A program made the translations under genes and the position numbers. A DNA stretch of 64,000 bases from Acidobacteria bacterium OLB17 (lineage in GTDB: Bacteria; Acidobacteriota; Blastocatellia; Pyrinomonadales; Pyrinomonadaceae), in NCBI GenBank assembly GCA_001567505.1, contig LLEU01000002.1:25029-89028 (forward strand), read 5' to 3'. Positions 27,681 to 36,231 of the stretch are shown here, piece after piece. The notes under the pieces are model-generated. The model ran no database searches. It saw only the letters and a list, made by a program, of their open reading frames with translations, and was not told the origin of the DNA. Position 1 is the first letter of the stretch. Each line of letters starts with the position of its first letter.

Positions 27681-29144
27681 CTACTTCGCGGCGAAGTCGA
27701 TGAAACCGTTATGCGGGTTGGCCGAGAGGAGTTTGACGCGCACTTTGTCGCCGACGTCGAGGCGTTCTTCGCCGCGGACAACGCGGCCATCGACGGGCGG
27801 GCGAAGAATGCGTGCGAAAACGCCTGCCTTCGTGTCGCCGGTGACGATAGCGTCATATTCCTGCCCGATGTGATGCTGGAGGACGGCGGCGGCAATGATC
27901 TTACGCATACGGCGTTCGACCTTTCGGGCTCCCTTTTCTTGAAGGTTCGCATGCTCGGCGATCGCGTCGAGTTCTTCCGCCGTGTATGGCGGCGGCTCGT
28001 TCGCGACAACGGCCTTGACGATACGCTGAACGACGATGTCCGTGAATCGGCGGTTCGGCGCCGTCGAATGTGCATAGTCATTCACCGCAAGGCCGAAGTG
28101 GCCGCCCGCGTCCTCGCCCGGCCTTTGAACTACGCAGCGTCCCGCACCGATGAGTTTTATCAGCGAAAGTGAAAGATCCGGAAAGCGTTCGGGATCGGCC
28201 GCCTTCCTCCGCGCAAGAAAGGCCGAGAACGCCGGAAGATCAGGTTCGGACGGAAGCCTTTCGCCATACTCGGCGGCAATGCGGACGATGCCGTCCCAGC
28301 GTTCCGGAGCCTCGACGACCCGGCGAAGCGAGGCGACGTTCGAGCGTTCGAGGAATTCGGCCATCTCGACGTTCGTTGCGATCATAAAATTCTCGATGAG
28401 TTTGCGTGCGGCATTCGGCCGGATAGCTCGGATCTCGCGGACCTCGCCATCCTCGACCACAGCGGAGGATTCGATCGATTCGAAATCGAGCGCGCCTTTT
28501 CTCGCACGGTAGTCGCCAAGCCGAACGGCCGCGGCGTTCTGGAGCCTCAACTGCTCTTCGAGGCCGTCGATGCCCGCGACCTTCTGCGGAAGTTCTCCGC
28601 CTTCGAGCCAATCACCGACAGATTCGTAATCGAGTTTCGCCCGGTTTCGGACAATGGCTCGGAAGAACCGGCTTTCGGGAACGTCGCCGTTCTCCTTGAC
28701 GATCATCTCGGCGACGACGGCAAGACGGTCCTCGCCCTCAAGGAGCGACGTGATGTCGGTCGAGAGCTCTTCAGGCAGCATCGGGAAGATCGTCGTTTCG
28801 GCATATACCGTGACGATATTCTGCTCGGCGCGTCGGTCGATGGGCGAACCTTTTTTGACGTAGGCTGAAACATCCGCGATCCCGACAAGCAGGCGAATGT
28901 CGCCGTTCGGAAGCTGCTCGGCCCACTCGATCTGGTCGAGATCCTTTGAGGTCTTGTTGTCGATCGAGGACCAGAGAAGTTCGCGGAAGTCTGAGGCATC
29001 GCCGCGAAGATCCTCTATACGCATCTGCTCTATCGCCGCGACCTCACGCGCGATCGCTCCATCAAAATCCGGATCGAAATCGTACTCGCGCATTGAATGA
29101 GCGGCTCGTTCATCGAATTGAGAGGCGGGCACATTATCGTTCAT
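27681..29144 (-). CDS. RNB-domain exoribonuclease (RNase II/R family, short form)
   Basis: This 487-residue protein is an RNB catalytic domain with a short C-terminal S1-like barrel (AGVFARILRPPVDGRVV) but without the N-terminal cold-shock domains of RNase R. The metal-site motif is SSIDNKTSKDLDQIEWAE: it keeps three of the usual acidic residues, but the fourth position of the DxD-D run is Gln (DLDQ). A Tyr-Ala-His-Ser-Thr-Ala-Pro-Asn-Arg-Arg-Phe block replaces the usual HFTSPIRRY. A DLDQ subgroup of stand-alone RNB proteins exists in several phyla, so it need not be inactive. It begins 9 bp after dapD and probably shares its transcript. Confidence 0.85.
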   Translation of the reverse strand: MNDNVPASQFDERAAHSMREYDFDPDFDGAIAREVAAIEQMRIEDLRGDASDFRELLWSSIDNKTSKDLDQIEWAEQLPNGDIRLLVGIADVSAYVKKGSPIDRRAEQNIVTVYAETTIFPMLPEELSTDITSLLEGEDRLAVVAEMIVKENGDVPESRFFRAIVRNRAKLDYESVGDWLEGGELPQKVAGIDGLEEQLRLQNAAAVRLGDYRARKGALDFESIESSAVVEDGEVREIRAIRPNAARKLIENFMIATNVEMAEFLERSNVASLRRVVEAPERWDGIVRIAAEYGERLPSEPDLPAFSAFLARRKAADPERFPDLSLSLIKLIGAGRCVVQRPGEDAGGHFGLAVNDYAHSTAPNRRFTDIVVQRIVKAVVANEPPPYTAEELDAIAEHANLQEKGARKVERRMRKIIAAAVLQHHIGQEYDAIVTGDTKAGVFARILRPPVDGRVVRGEERLDVGDKVRVKLLSANPHNGFIDFAAK

Positions 29145-29153
29145 TATATTTTT

Positions 29154-29984
29154 CTAACGCAGGTAATCTTCGAGACGCGTTGCCGCGTCGGTTCGCGAAT
29201 CGCGATATTTCACGATGATCGGGCAATAGACGGAAAGGCCGTTCGAGCGGCCGAACTCATTTGTGACCGCACGGGCGCCTTGTACGACGACCGCTCCCGG
29301 CGGGATCTCGAGCGAACCGCCTTCCGGCGCCTTTATGACGCGGTCATTCGGAAGATCGAAGACAGGCGTCGAACGCGTCAGTATCACGCCGCTTGCAAGA
29401 ACGGCCCGCGTCCGCACGATCGTGCCTTCGTAAACGCCGGTGTTGCCGCCGACAAGCACATCGTCCTCGATGATGACGGGCGTTGCGTTCACGGGTTCGA
29501 GCACGCCGCCGATCTGTGCCGCAGCGGAAAGGTGTACGCGTTTGCCTATCTGCGCACAGCTTCCGACAAGAGCGTGACTGTCCACCATTGTGCCTTCGTC
29601 AACGTATGAACCGACGTTGATATACGCGGGCGGCATCACGACGACGCTCGGCGCAACATAGCTGCCGTCGCGTATCGCCGAACCGCCGACGACGATCCGC
29701 ACGCCGTCCTCAAGCGACATCGGCCTCAAGGGAAACGTGTCTTTATCGAAGAATCGAAGCGTCTCGGCCGGGCCGGAAAGCTCGACCATCTTTCCCATTC
29801 GGAAACCGAGAAGAATTCCCTGCTTCACCCACGCGTTCGCATGCCAATTCCCTTCGGCGTCCTTTTCCGCAGAACGGATCTCGCCGCTGCGGAGCGCAAG
29901 CTTGAATTCCTCATAGACCTTGCGGTCGTCGGACGTAAATTCCGACCTCGCAAAAAGTGTTTCGATGCTTTCCTGCAAATTCAT
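29154..29984 (-). CDS. dapD: Tetrahydrodipicolinate N-succinyltransferase DapD
   Basis: DapD transfers succinyl from succinyl-CoA to tetrahydrodipicolinate, committing the cell to the succinylase route to DAP and lysine. The 276-residue protein shows left-handed beta-helix hexapeptides ([60 protein letters not shown]). The trimeric active-site Asp is in VDEGTMVDS. Length matches the E. coli enzyme (274). It is the last DAP gene of the block and lies 76 bp after the P1 peptidase gene. Confidence 0.96.
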   Translation of the reverse strand: MNLQESIETLFARSEFTSDDRKVYEEFKLALRSGEIRSAEKDAEGNWHANAWVKQGILLGFRMGKMVELSGPAETLRFFDKDTFPLRPMSLEDGVRIVVGGSAIRDGSYVAPSVVVMPPAYINVGSYVDEGTMVDSHALVGSCAQIGKRVHLSAAAQIGGVLEPVNATPVIIEDDVLVGGNTGVYEGTIVRTRAVLASGVILTRSTPVFDLPNDRVIKAPEGGSLEIPPGAVVVQGARAVTNEFGRSNGLSVYCPIIVKYRDSRTDAATRLEDYLR

Positions 29985-30060
29985 TGATCGATTAGTTTGT
30001 TAAAAAGCAAGCACGCGGCCTGCTGCCGGCCGTGCGAAAATGCGTCTCATTAACCGCTCA

Positions 30061-31257
30061 CTACGGCTTGGACACCGCCGGCTTTTCGACGAGCCGATTA
30101 TATTTCTTCAGGGCCTCGCGAAGGCGGTCGTGCGGCAGGGCATATACCGTATTGCCTTTGTAGCCGGTCATCGTGTCGGCGGCGACCATTGCGTTCAATA
30201 TCGCTTCCTCGGTCGCCTGAGCCGTCGCCCAAAAGAGCATACTTATTTGGTCGTTCGGCAGCATACTGATCGTTGCAAGGCCTTGATCCTTGCTGAATTC
30301 GGCCGCGTTCGCTGTCGAGAAGGCAAGAAAGATGTCGCCCGAAGAATTCTCGCCGCGGCCGCCTACATTTGCGATCCCGAGCGAGATCCGCTGTGCCATT
30401 CGCTTAAGCTGGTGCGGCAGGAGCGGAGCATCCGTTGCCAGAATTACGATGATCGAGCCTGCTCCCTCTTCCGCACTCTTTGATCTGCCCGCGGTCTGGC
30501 CGCCGCGTTTTGCCTGAAGGTCCGTGATCTCACGCCCGACCGGAACGCCCGCAACCGTGAAGAGCGGACGCGCTCCGTAATTCGCCTGTACCAGAACGCC
30601 GACCGTATAACCGCCGAATCTCGCATTAAGTACGCGGGACGCGGTTCCTGTTCCGCCCTTGAAGCCGTGTGCGACCATACCGGTACCGCCGCCGACATTC
30701 CCTTCGGCGATCGGGCCGGCCTTCGCGGAATCAAGCGCTTGGAACACGTGCTCTTTCTTAACGTGAAAGCCGTTAATATCGTTCAGGAAGCCATCGTAGG
30801 TCTCTGCCACGACCGGAAGCGAAAGGTCACCCGAATAACCGCCGGCTTTGACGCGTTTGGTTCCCCATTCGATCACGGCATCGCGAACAACGCCCACGCT
30901 GTGCGTATTCGTTATCAGGACCGGTGAACCTAATCCGCCCGACTCTTCGATCCACGTCGTGCCGGTCATCTCGCCATTGCCGTTCAGCGCGTGCCAGCCG
31001 GCAAACACCTGGCCCGTGAAATCCTTCCCCTGCGGCAAGATGGCCGTAACGCCCGTTCGGATCGCGTTATCGCCCTCGCCGGAGATCAGCGTAACGTAGC
31101 CGACCTCGACGCCTTTGACGTCGGTTATCGCGTTATTCGCACCCGGTGTTCCGTCGAACGGGATGCCGAGGTCGCGAGCACGCGGCTTCGTCTGCGGAAA
31201 GGCGATCGACGTTCCCGCAAAGAATGTGAGCACGATGAGACACAAGGTTCTTTTCAT
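30061..31257 (-). CDS. P1-family (DmpA-like) aminopeptidase, exported
   Basis: This 398-residue exported Ntn-fold peptidase has a signal peptide beginning MKRTLCLIVLTFFAGTS. Family features are GGGTGMVAHGFKGGTGTASR, VGVLVQANYGARPLFTVAG and the autoproteolysis region GAGSIIVILATDAPLLPHQ, where cleavage before Ser (about residue 267) exposes the nucleophile. DmpA-type enzymes release N-terminal D- or L-amino acids. A longer start at 31299 is possible, but 31257 gives a proper signal peptide. It sits between dapA and dapD on the same strand, an unusual place that hints at peptide salvage feeding amino acid supply, which is inference. Confidence 0.85.
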   Translation of the reverse strand: MKRTLCLIVLTFFAGTSIAFPQTKPRARDLGIPFDGTPGANNAITDVKGVEVGYVTLISGEGDNAIRTGVTAILPQGKDFTGQVFAGWHALNGNGEMTGTTWIEESGGLGSPVLITNTHSVGVVRDAVIEWGTKRVKAGGYSGDLSLPVVAETYDGFLNDINGFHVKKEHVFQALDSAKAGPIAEGNVGGGTGMVAHGFKGGTGTASRVLNARFGGYTVGVLVQANYGARPLFTVAGVPVGREITDLQAKRGGQTAGRSKSAEEGAGSIIVILATDAPLLPHQLKRMAQRISLGIANVGGRGENSSGDIFLAFSTANAAEFSKDQGLATISMLPNDQISMLFWATAQATEEAILNAMVAADTMTGYKGNTVYALPHDRLREALKKYNRLVEKPAVSKP

Positions 31258-31318
31258 CTCGAAAACTCCTGAATGCAAACGGCGGGCGTGCGAACGCACC
31301 GCGAAGCAAGGTCGAAGA

Positions 31319-32221
31319 TCATTTCAGCTTTAACTCTTCGATAGCAGATCGAAGGGTTCTCTGCCCTGCCGAGCTCAGCGGCACGAGCGGCAGGCGAATG
31401 TTCTCTTCGCAAAGGCCGAGTTCCTTCATCACGAATTTGCACGGTGCGGGCGATGCCTCGACAAAATTCGCTTCCATCAGCGGCAGTATCTTGTAGTGGA
31501 TCTTACGCGCGAAATGGAACGAGCCGTTCAGCGCGTGCTCGATCATCTTCGACGTCTCTTTCGGGATCTCATTCGAGCAGACCGAGACAAGGCCGTCCGC
31601 ACCGAGCGAAATAAGCGGCACGGTCGTCGCGTCATCGCCGGAGAAAACACGAAAGTTCTTCGGCCGATGCCGCAGGATCTGCATTATCTGGGAAAAATTC
31701 CCGGAAGCTTCTTTTGTCGCGACGATGTTCTCGTGTGCCTCTGCAAGGCGAAGCGTCGTCTCGGCCGAGATATTCGACGACGTCCGCGAAGGCACGTTGT
31801 AGAGCATTATCGGCATTCCGCGAACGCTCTTTGCGACCTCGGAGAAATGGGCGAACATTCCCTCCTGCGTCGGTTTGTTGTAATAGGGAGCGACAACGAG
31901 GGCGCAGTCCGCACCGGCCTCGCGTGCCTTTCGCGTAAAGTCGATCGTCGCGGCGGTATTGTTGCTGCCGGTTCCGGCAATTACGTGCGCGTTCAGACGT
32001 TTTGCGACGGCGACCGTGATCCGAATGATCTCAAGGCGTTCGGCCTCATCCATCGTCGCGCTTTCGCCCGTCGTGCCGCACGGAACGAGCAGCTTTACGC
32101 CGCCCTTTACCTGCCGCTCGACAAGCTTCTGAAAGCAGGCCTCGTCGATCGAGCCGTCCCGCTTAAAAGGCGTGATCAGGGCAGTCGCACAGCCGCGCAT
32201 CCAATCAAGTTTCATCGTCAT
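31319..32221 (-). CDS. dapA: 4-hydroxy-tetrahydrodipicolinate synthase DapA
   Basis: DapA condenses pyruvate with aspartate semialdehyde. The 300-residue TIM-barrel shows the Schiff-base lysine in IVATKEASGN, the Tyr in MLYNVPSRTSSNI, the GTTGESATM motif and TGSNNT. The start ATG 32221 gives MTMKLDWMRGCATALITPF; M3 is also possible. It follows dapB by 122 bp on the same strand and precedes the P1 peptidase gene. Confidence 0.97.
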   Translation of the reverse strand: MTMKLDWMRGCATALITPFKRDGSIDEACFQKLVERQVKGGVKLLVPCGTTGESATMDEAERLEIIRITVAVAKRLNAHVIAGTGSNNTAATIDFTRKAREAGADCALVVAPYYNKPTQEGMFAHFSEVAKSVRGMPIMLYNVPSRTSSNISAETTLRLAEAHENIVATKEASGNFSQIMQILRHRPKNFRVFSGDDATTVPLISLGADGLVSVCSNEIPKETSKMIEHALNGSFHFARKIHYKILPLMEANFVEASPAPCKFVMKELGLCEENIRLPLVPLSSAGQRTLRSAIEELKLK

Positions 32222-32343
32222 AGCTTTTACGTTCAGTTACAGAAGAAGACAGATTATCACAGATGCGTGGGGCGCGTCTGATGGCGTTCGTGCCGCGGCG
32301 TCGGCCGGACGCAATTTGTGCTGCTGCAGGTGTTCTTTCGGCG

Positions 32344-33057
32344 CTATTTGCCCTCGCGGTCGAGGACGGCCGAGAACTCGAAGAAGCCCGTCCTGCCGAC
32401 GATCCATTCGGCGGCAAGAAGTGCGCCGGAAGCGAAACCTTCGCGCGAGCGGGCCATATGTTCGAGCGAGATCTGATCGGCCGGGCCGTCAAACCCGAGG
32501 CGATGCGTACCCGGAATGTTGCCCGCACGGGTCGAGACGACGGGGACGCGCACTTTCTCTCCGGATCCGCGTTCCAACGCCGCCTCGGCGATCTCCTCGA
32601 TCTTGAGCGCGGTGCCGCTTGGGGCGTCCTTTTTCCGGGAATGATGCTGCTCTTCGATGAAAGGCTCGTATTCGGGGAATTTTGCGAAAAGCTCCGCGGC
32701 GAAATCCGCGATGCGGTAGAAGAGGTTCACGCCGATCGAGAAATTCGCACCATAGACGCACGCACCGCCGCCATCATTGACGACCGCTTCGACCTCGCGA
32801 AGCTGTTCGGCCCATCCGGTCGTACCGACAACGACAGGCACCTTTGCAAGCACGCACGCCTCGACATTTCGCCGCACGCCCATTCCGTGGGAAAAATCGA
32901 TCGCGACATCGCAGCCGGCGAGCTTCCTGGCGACCTCGCCCGGGAAAAGATTCCGGTCGCCCTCGTCGATGACGGCCCCGATCTCATTTCCCTTCTCGAG
33001 GGCAAGCCGTTCGACGAGCTTGCCCATCACTCCGTATCCGATTATCGCGATCTTCAT
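32344..33057 (-). CDS. dapB: 4-hydroxy-tetrahydrodipicolinate reductase DapB
   Basis: DapB reduces the DapA product with NAD(P)H. The 237-residue protein has the Rossmann GYGVMGKLVE, the GTTGW loop and the catalytic EEQHHSRKKDAPSGTAL with the His-His and Lys. Substrate residues follow in TRAGNIPGTHRLGFDG. It is slightly shorter than E. coli DapB (273), as in many deep-branching bacteria. It starts 36 bp after the M1 peptidase stop. Confidence 0.96.
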   Translation of the reverse strand: MKIAIIGYGVMGKLVERLALEKGNEIGAVIDEGDRNLFPGEVARKLAGCDVAIDFSHGMGVRRNVEACVLAKVPVVVGTTGWAEQLREVEAVVNDGGGACVYGANFSIGVNLFYRIADFAAELFAKFPEYEPFIEEQHHSRKKDAPSGTALKIEEIAEAALERGSGEKVRVPVVSTRAGNIPGTHRLGFDGPADQISLEHMARSREGFASGALLAAEWIVGRTGFFEFSAVLDREGK

Positions 33058-33093
33058 ATTGGCGGTGAGTTTCGCGGGCCTGCCGGCTGTCGT

Positions 33094-34983
33094 CTAGTTG
33101 GCCGCGGCCCACTTGTTGTCGGCTTCGTTGTAATCCATAAAGATCCCGCCGTCAAGCTCGACGCTCTTTATCGGCTTTGCCGAAGCGACCTTGACGGACG
33201 CCTCTTTCATATTCTGCTGCCAGATCGCGGGCGTCTGATGAAGCCGCTCGGACGTGCCGTCAGCGAACGTCACAACGACATCGACCGGTGCGGGAGCTCC
33301 GCCGAGGTTCTTGATCCTCACCGTTGAGCCGTCCGTACCCGAACTCACGTCGGCGACCGCATAGTCGATGTAGCTGTAGTCAAAGAACCACGCCTTCCAG
33401 AACCAATTCAGGTCCTTACCCGAGATGTTGTTGAAGCTAAAGAACATATCCCACGGCGTCGGATGTTTGCCGTGCCAGCGGTCCATGAATCCGTGGAGGG
33501 CGCGTTTGAATTCCGCGTCGCCGAGCAGATCTTTCATCGCGAGATAGCCGAGCGCCGAACGGCCGTATTTGTTGTTGCCGTAACCGCGGCCGGAAAGGAC
33601 GTCTTCGGGCGTCATGATCGGAATGTCGGCATCCGACGACAGATTGGTGATCCAACCGCGAACGCGGAAACCCTTGAACAGTCTGTCCGCAAGGCCTTTG
33701 TCGAAGGTCGCCGAATTGAAAAGATACTCGAACGCGGTCGTCCAGCCCTCTTCCATGAACGCGTATCGCCGCTCGTTGATCCCCATAAAGAACGGGAAAT
33801 ACGAATGCATTATCTCGTGTGCGGCGACGAACTCCTGCATCTTCGGGTCTTCCTGCGCGCTGTCGTTCGCCATCATCGGATATTCCATATCGGCAAAACC
33901 GCGAAAGACCGTCATCTTCGAATACGGATACGGAACGCCCGGCCATTGCTCCGACGCAAATTCGAGCGACGTTTTGATGTACGGCACCATATTCGCGAAA
34001 TTCTTCGAAGGTTCGTCGTATGCCGATTGGGCGCTTGCGCGGCGGCCGGTCTTTTTATCAACGACGAGGCTGCCCGCATCCCAGATGTAATGGTCGCTCA
34101 CGCCGAAGGCGACATCCGAGACGTTCTCCGCCTTCCATTTCCACGTGTTCGTCGCATTCTGCTGAGTGACCTTGCCGGCCTTTACCTCATCGAGCGTTGC
34201 GACGTGTACGACGTCATCGCTCGTGAACGATCGCTTTAGGCGCTCGGCGATCGCCGGTTGAAGCACTTCATCGGCGTTCGTCAGGTCGCCGGTCGCCCAG
34301 ACGATGTAATTCTTCGGAACGGTCACCTCAAGCGTGTAGTCATTGAAATCGCCGAAGAATTCGTGCGTAAGAGTGTGCTGAATGTTGTCCCATCCGTTCA
34401 CGTCGTCATAGGCCGCAACGCGCGGATAAAAATACGCGACGTAGAACGTCGTCGGGTCGATCACGCCTTCGCGGCCGGATTCGAGCACAAGTTCGTAGTG
34501 CCATTTGAAGGAAAGCTTGACGGACGCACCGGAAGCCAAAGGCGTATCCAACTTAATGATGTTGTAGGTCATCCCTTTGCCCGGAATGAGCGGCGCCCAC
34601 GGCTTCACTTTTCCGTTCTCGGAAAACTCGTCGATCTGGACATCTGAGGTAAGCTGATCCGCCGTGACCTCACGCTGACGCATCGCCTCGGGGGCGTGTA
34701 CGTTCAGCTCAAGGCGAATGACCAGGGCCGAAAGCGGCTTCGAGCCGTTATTCGTATAGACGATGTCCTCTGAGCCGCTTATCGTTCTGTTCGGCGGCGA
34801 AACCGTCATACGGATATTGTGGACCGATCGATTCTGCGAATATTTCGGGCCGGGTCTTCCGTCCATACTGCGGGTGCCGTTCGCATACGCGAGCTTTACG
34901 TTCCGCGGCATAAATAGGTCTTGTCCGGCGCCCGTAACGGCAAATACAAATAAACAAAGTAGAAATACGAATGATCTTTTCAT
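33094..34983 (-). CDS. Exported M1-family metallopeptidase
   Basis: This zinc aminopeptidase-like protein of about 629 residues has a signal peptide beginning MKRSFVFLLCLFVFAVTG. The zinc motif is HEIMH in FVAAHEIMHSYFP (about residue 390), with the third ligand Glu in AFMEEGWTTAFEY 18 residues later. N-terminal beta-sandwich strands and a MEYPMM segment replace the usual GAMEN. The 3' part ends with a beta-sandwich (GAPAPVDVVVTFADG). A longer start at 35001 is possible, but 34983 gives a normal signal peptide. It lies between the M20 peptidase and dapB; its role there is unclear. Confidence 0.88.
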   Translation of the reverse strand: MKRSFVFLLCLFVFAVTGAGQDLFMPRNVKLAYANGTRSMDGRPGPKYSQNRSVHNIRMTVSPPNRTISGSEDIVYTNNGSKPLSALVIRLELNVHAPEAMRQREVTADQLTSDVQIDEFSENGKVKPWAPLIPGKGMTYNIIKLDTPLASGASVKLSFKWHYELVLESGREGVIDPTTFYVAYFYPRVAAYDDVNGWDNIQHTLTHEFFGDFNDYTLEVTVPKNYIVWATGDLTNADEVLQPAIAERLKRSFTSDDVVHVATLDEVKAGKVTQQNATNTWKWKAENVSDVAFGVSDHYIWDAGSLVVDKKTGRRASAQSAYDEPSKNFANMVPYIKTSLEFASEQWPGVPYPYSKMTVFRGFADMEYPMMANDSAQEDPKMQEFVAAHEIMHSYFPFFMGINERRYAFMEEGWTTAFEYLFNSATFDKGLADRLFKGFRVRGWITNLSSDADIPIMTPEDVLSGRGYGNNKYGRSALGYLAMKDLLGDAEFKRALHGFMDRWHGKHPTPWDMFFSFNNISGKDLNWFWKAWFFDYSYIDYAVADVSSGTDGSTVRIKNLGGAPAPVDVVVTFADGTSERLHQTPAIWQQNMKEASVKVASAKPIKSVELDGGIFMDYNEADNKWAAAN

Positions 34984-35055
34984 TGAATTGGTTCTCATCA
35001 TTGGAAGATAGTGTCGGATGGTAATACGACACTCGATGAAAAAAGTTTGCCGCCA

Positions 35056-36231
35056 TTACCGCGCAAGCAGGGCCTTGGCGAGATCGACATAAAGATCGAC
35101 GGCCGTTTCAAGATCTTTTTTAAGGACGAACTCGTCCTTTGTATGCGCGACAAGGATCGAGCCCGGGCCGATCAGAAGCGGCTGTCCCCAATTCGGAAGA
35201 TGCGGGATGTCGGTCGTGAATCTTACGACCTTTTGCTTGAATCCATCGACGGCAAGCATCTTCACGGGTTCGCTCGCCGACAAGACCTCGACCTCGCCGC
35301 GATCGCGGACGATATTGCGGATCGCATCCTCGATCGGTTCGCGTTTTGTCGTCAAACGGATCGCAAGTCCGGCCTCGGCCGCCGGAGCGATCACGTTCAA
35401 TGCGAGGCCGCCCTCTATCGTGCCGATATTCACGGTCGTCTCGCCGAAGAATTCGTCATTCGGCAGGCGCGTATGCCGAACGTCCTCGAGAATGTCGAGC
35501 AGCTTTTCGATCGCCGATTCGCCTTCCTCCGGGTAAGCAGAATGTGCGGCCTTTCCCGCCGTTTTGATATTCAGCCGGAAAGTTCCCTTCGACCCGATCG
35601 CAAGCTCGTTGTCGGTCGGTTCGCCGTTGATCAGGTATTCGCATTTTGCCGCTAGCGGATGCAGATTTGCGGCCTTTGCACCGGTCGAAGCACGCTCTTC
35701 CTCAACGGTAAAAAGCAGGCCGATATCCTCGACGCCCTCGGCACGCAGCCGCTCCGCCGCAGTGATCTGTGAGGCAATAATGCCCTTCGCATCGCAAGCC
35801 CCGCGGCCGTAGATCCTTTCGTCATCCTCGGTCGGCGGAATGTACGGCGGCACCGTGTCCATATGTGTCGAAAGCCAGACCCGCGGCGTGTCGTTCAGCG
35901 TCGCAATGACATTAAACTGACGGAGCGGGGACACTCCTGTCCCCATTTGTTCTTTCTCCGCACGGAGCGGGGACACTCCTGTCCCCATTTGTTTATCTTC
36001 TTTAGATGAGGACGAGAGCGTCCTCGCTCCTGTCCCCATTGATTTATCTTCTTTAGATGAGGACGAGAGCGTCCTCGCTCCGGGCGAGAGTGTCGCCGCT
36101 CCGGCCTCCTGCAGCTCTACCGTCCACCCAAGCGACCGCAAATGATCACCGAGAAAGACCCCGACGGCCTCCTCTTCGCCGGAGGTCGAAGGGATCGACA
36201 TCAAGGCCTTTGTCAGTTCGAATAAGTTCAT
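35056..36231 (-). CDS. M20-family metallohydrolase (DapE/ArgE-like) carrying an in-frame palindromic-repeat insertion
   Basis: This 391-residue M20 amidohydrolase has STHMDTVPP (His and Asp), GRGACDAKG (bridging Asp), FTVEEE (catalytic Glu) and GEPTDN. In a cluster with lysC, dapA, dapB and dapD, it most likely acts as succinyl-diaminopimelate desuccinylase (DapE). ArgE-like deacetylation is the alternative. Between about residues 45 and 104, where family members go straight from LQEAG to FNVIA, there is a low-complexity insertion: ARTLSSSSKEDK twice and MGTGVSPLR twice. This is encoded by five palindromic repeats at 35921-36103. The rest of the protein is then of normal length (about 335-345). 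The start overlaps the lysC stop by four bases. Confidence 0.85.
   Translation of the reverse strand: MNLFELTKALMSIPSTSGEEEAVGVFLGDHLRSLGWTVELQEAGAATLSPGARTLSSSSKEDKSMGTGARTLSSSSKEDKQMGTGVSPLRAEKEQMGTGVSPLRQFNVIATLNDTPRVWLSTHMDTVPPYIPPTEDDERIYGRGACDAKGIIASQITAAERLRAEGVEDIGLLFTVEEERASTGAKAANLHPLAAKCEYLINGEPTDNELAIGSKGTFRLNIKTAGKAAHSAYPEEGESAIEKLLDILEDVRHTRLPNDEFFGETTVNIGTIEGGLALNVIAPAAEAGLAIRLTTKREPIEDAIRNIVRDRGEVEVLSASEPVKMLAVDGFKQKVVRFTTDIPHLPNWGQPLLIGPGSILVAHTKDEFVLKKDLETAVDLYVDLAKALLAR
35921..36103. repeat. Array of coding palindromic repeats inside the M20 gene
   Basis: Two 31-bp copies (35921-35951, 35963-35993) each hold the hairpin GGGGACA-CTCC-TGTCCCC. Two 39-bp copies (35992-36030, 36043-36081) each hold GAGGACG-AGAG-CGTCCTC. 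A fifth related hairpin (GGCGAGAGTGTCGCC, about 36083-36097) follows. All share a GAGCGNGGACRCTC-like plan with compensatory stem changes. The whole block is in frame and free of stops on the coding strand. Related copies occur at 41873-41976. Confidence 0.85.

Noticed and set aside
32263..33327. 354-codon plus-strand open frame
   Set aside because: Antisense of dapB and flanks.
35921..36103. Repeat block considered as a CRISPR array
   Set aside because: Units are adjacent or separated by about 12 bases, lie in frame in a gene, and no cas genes are near.
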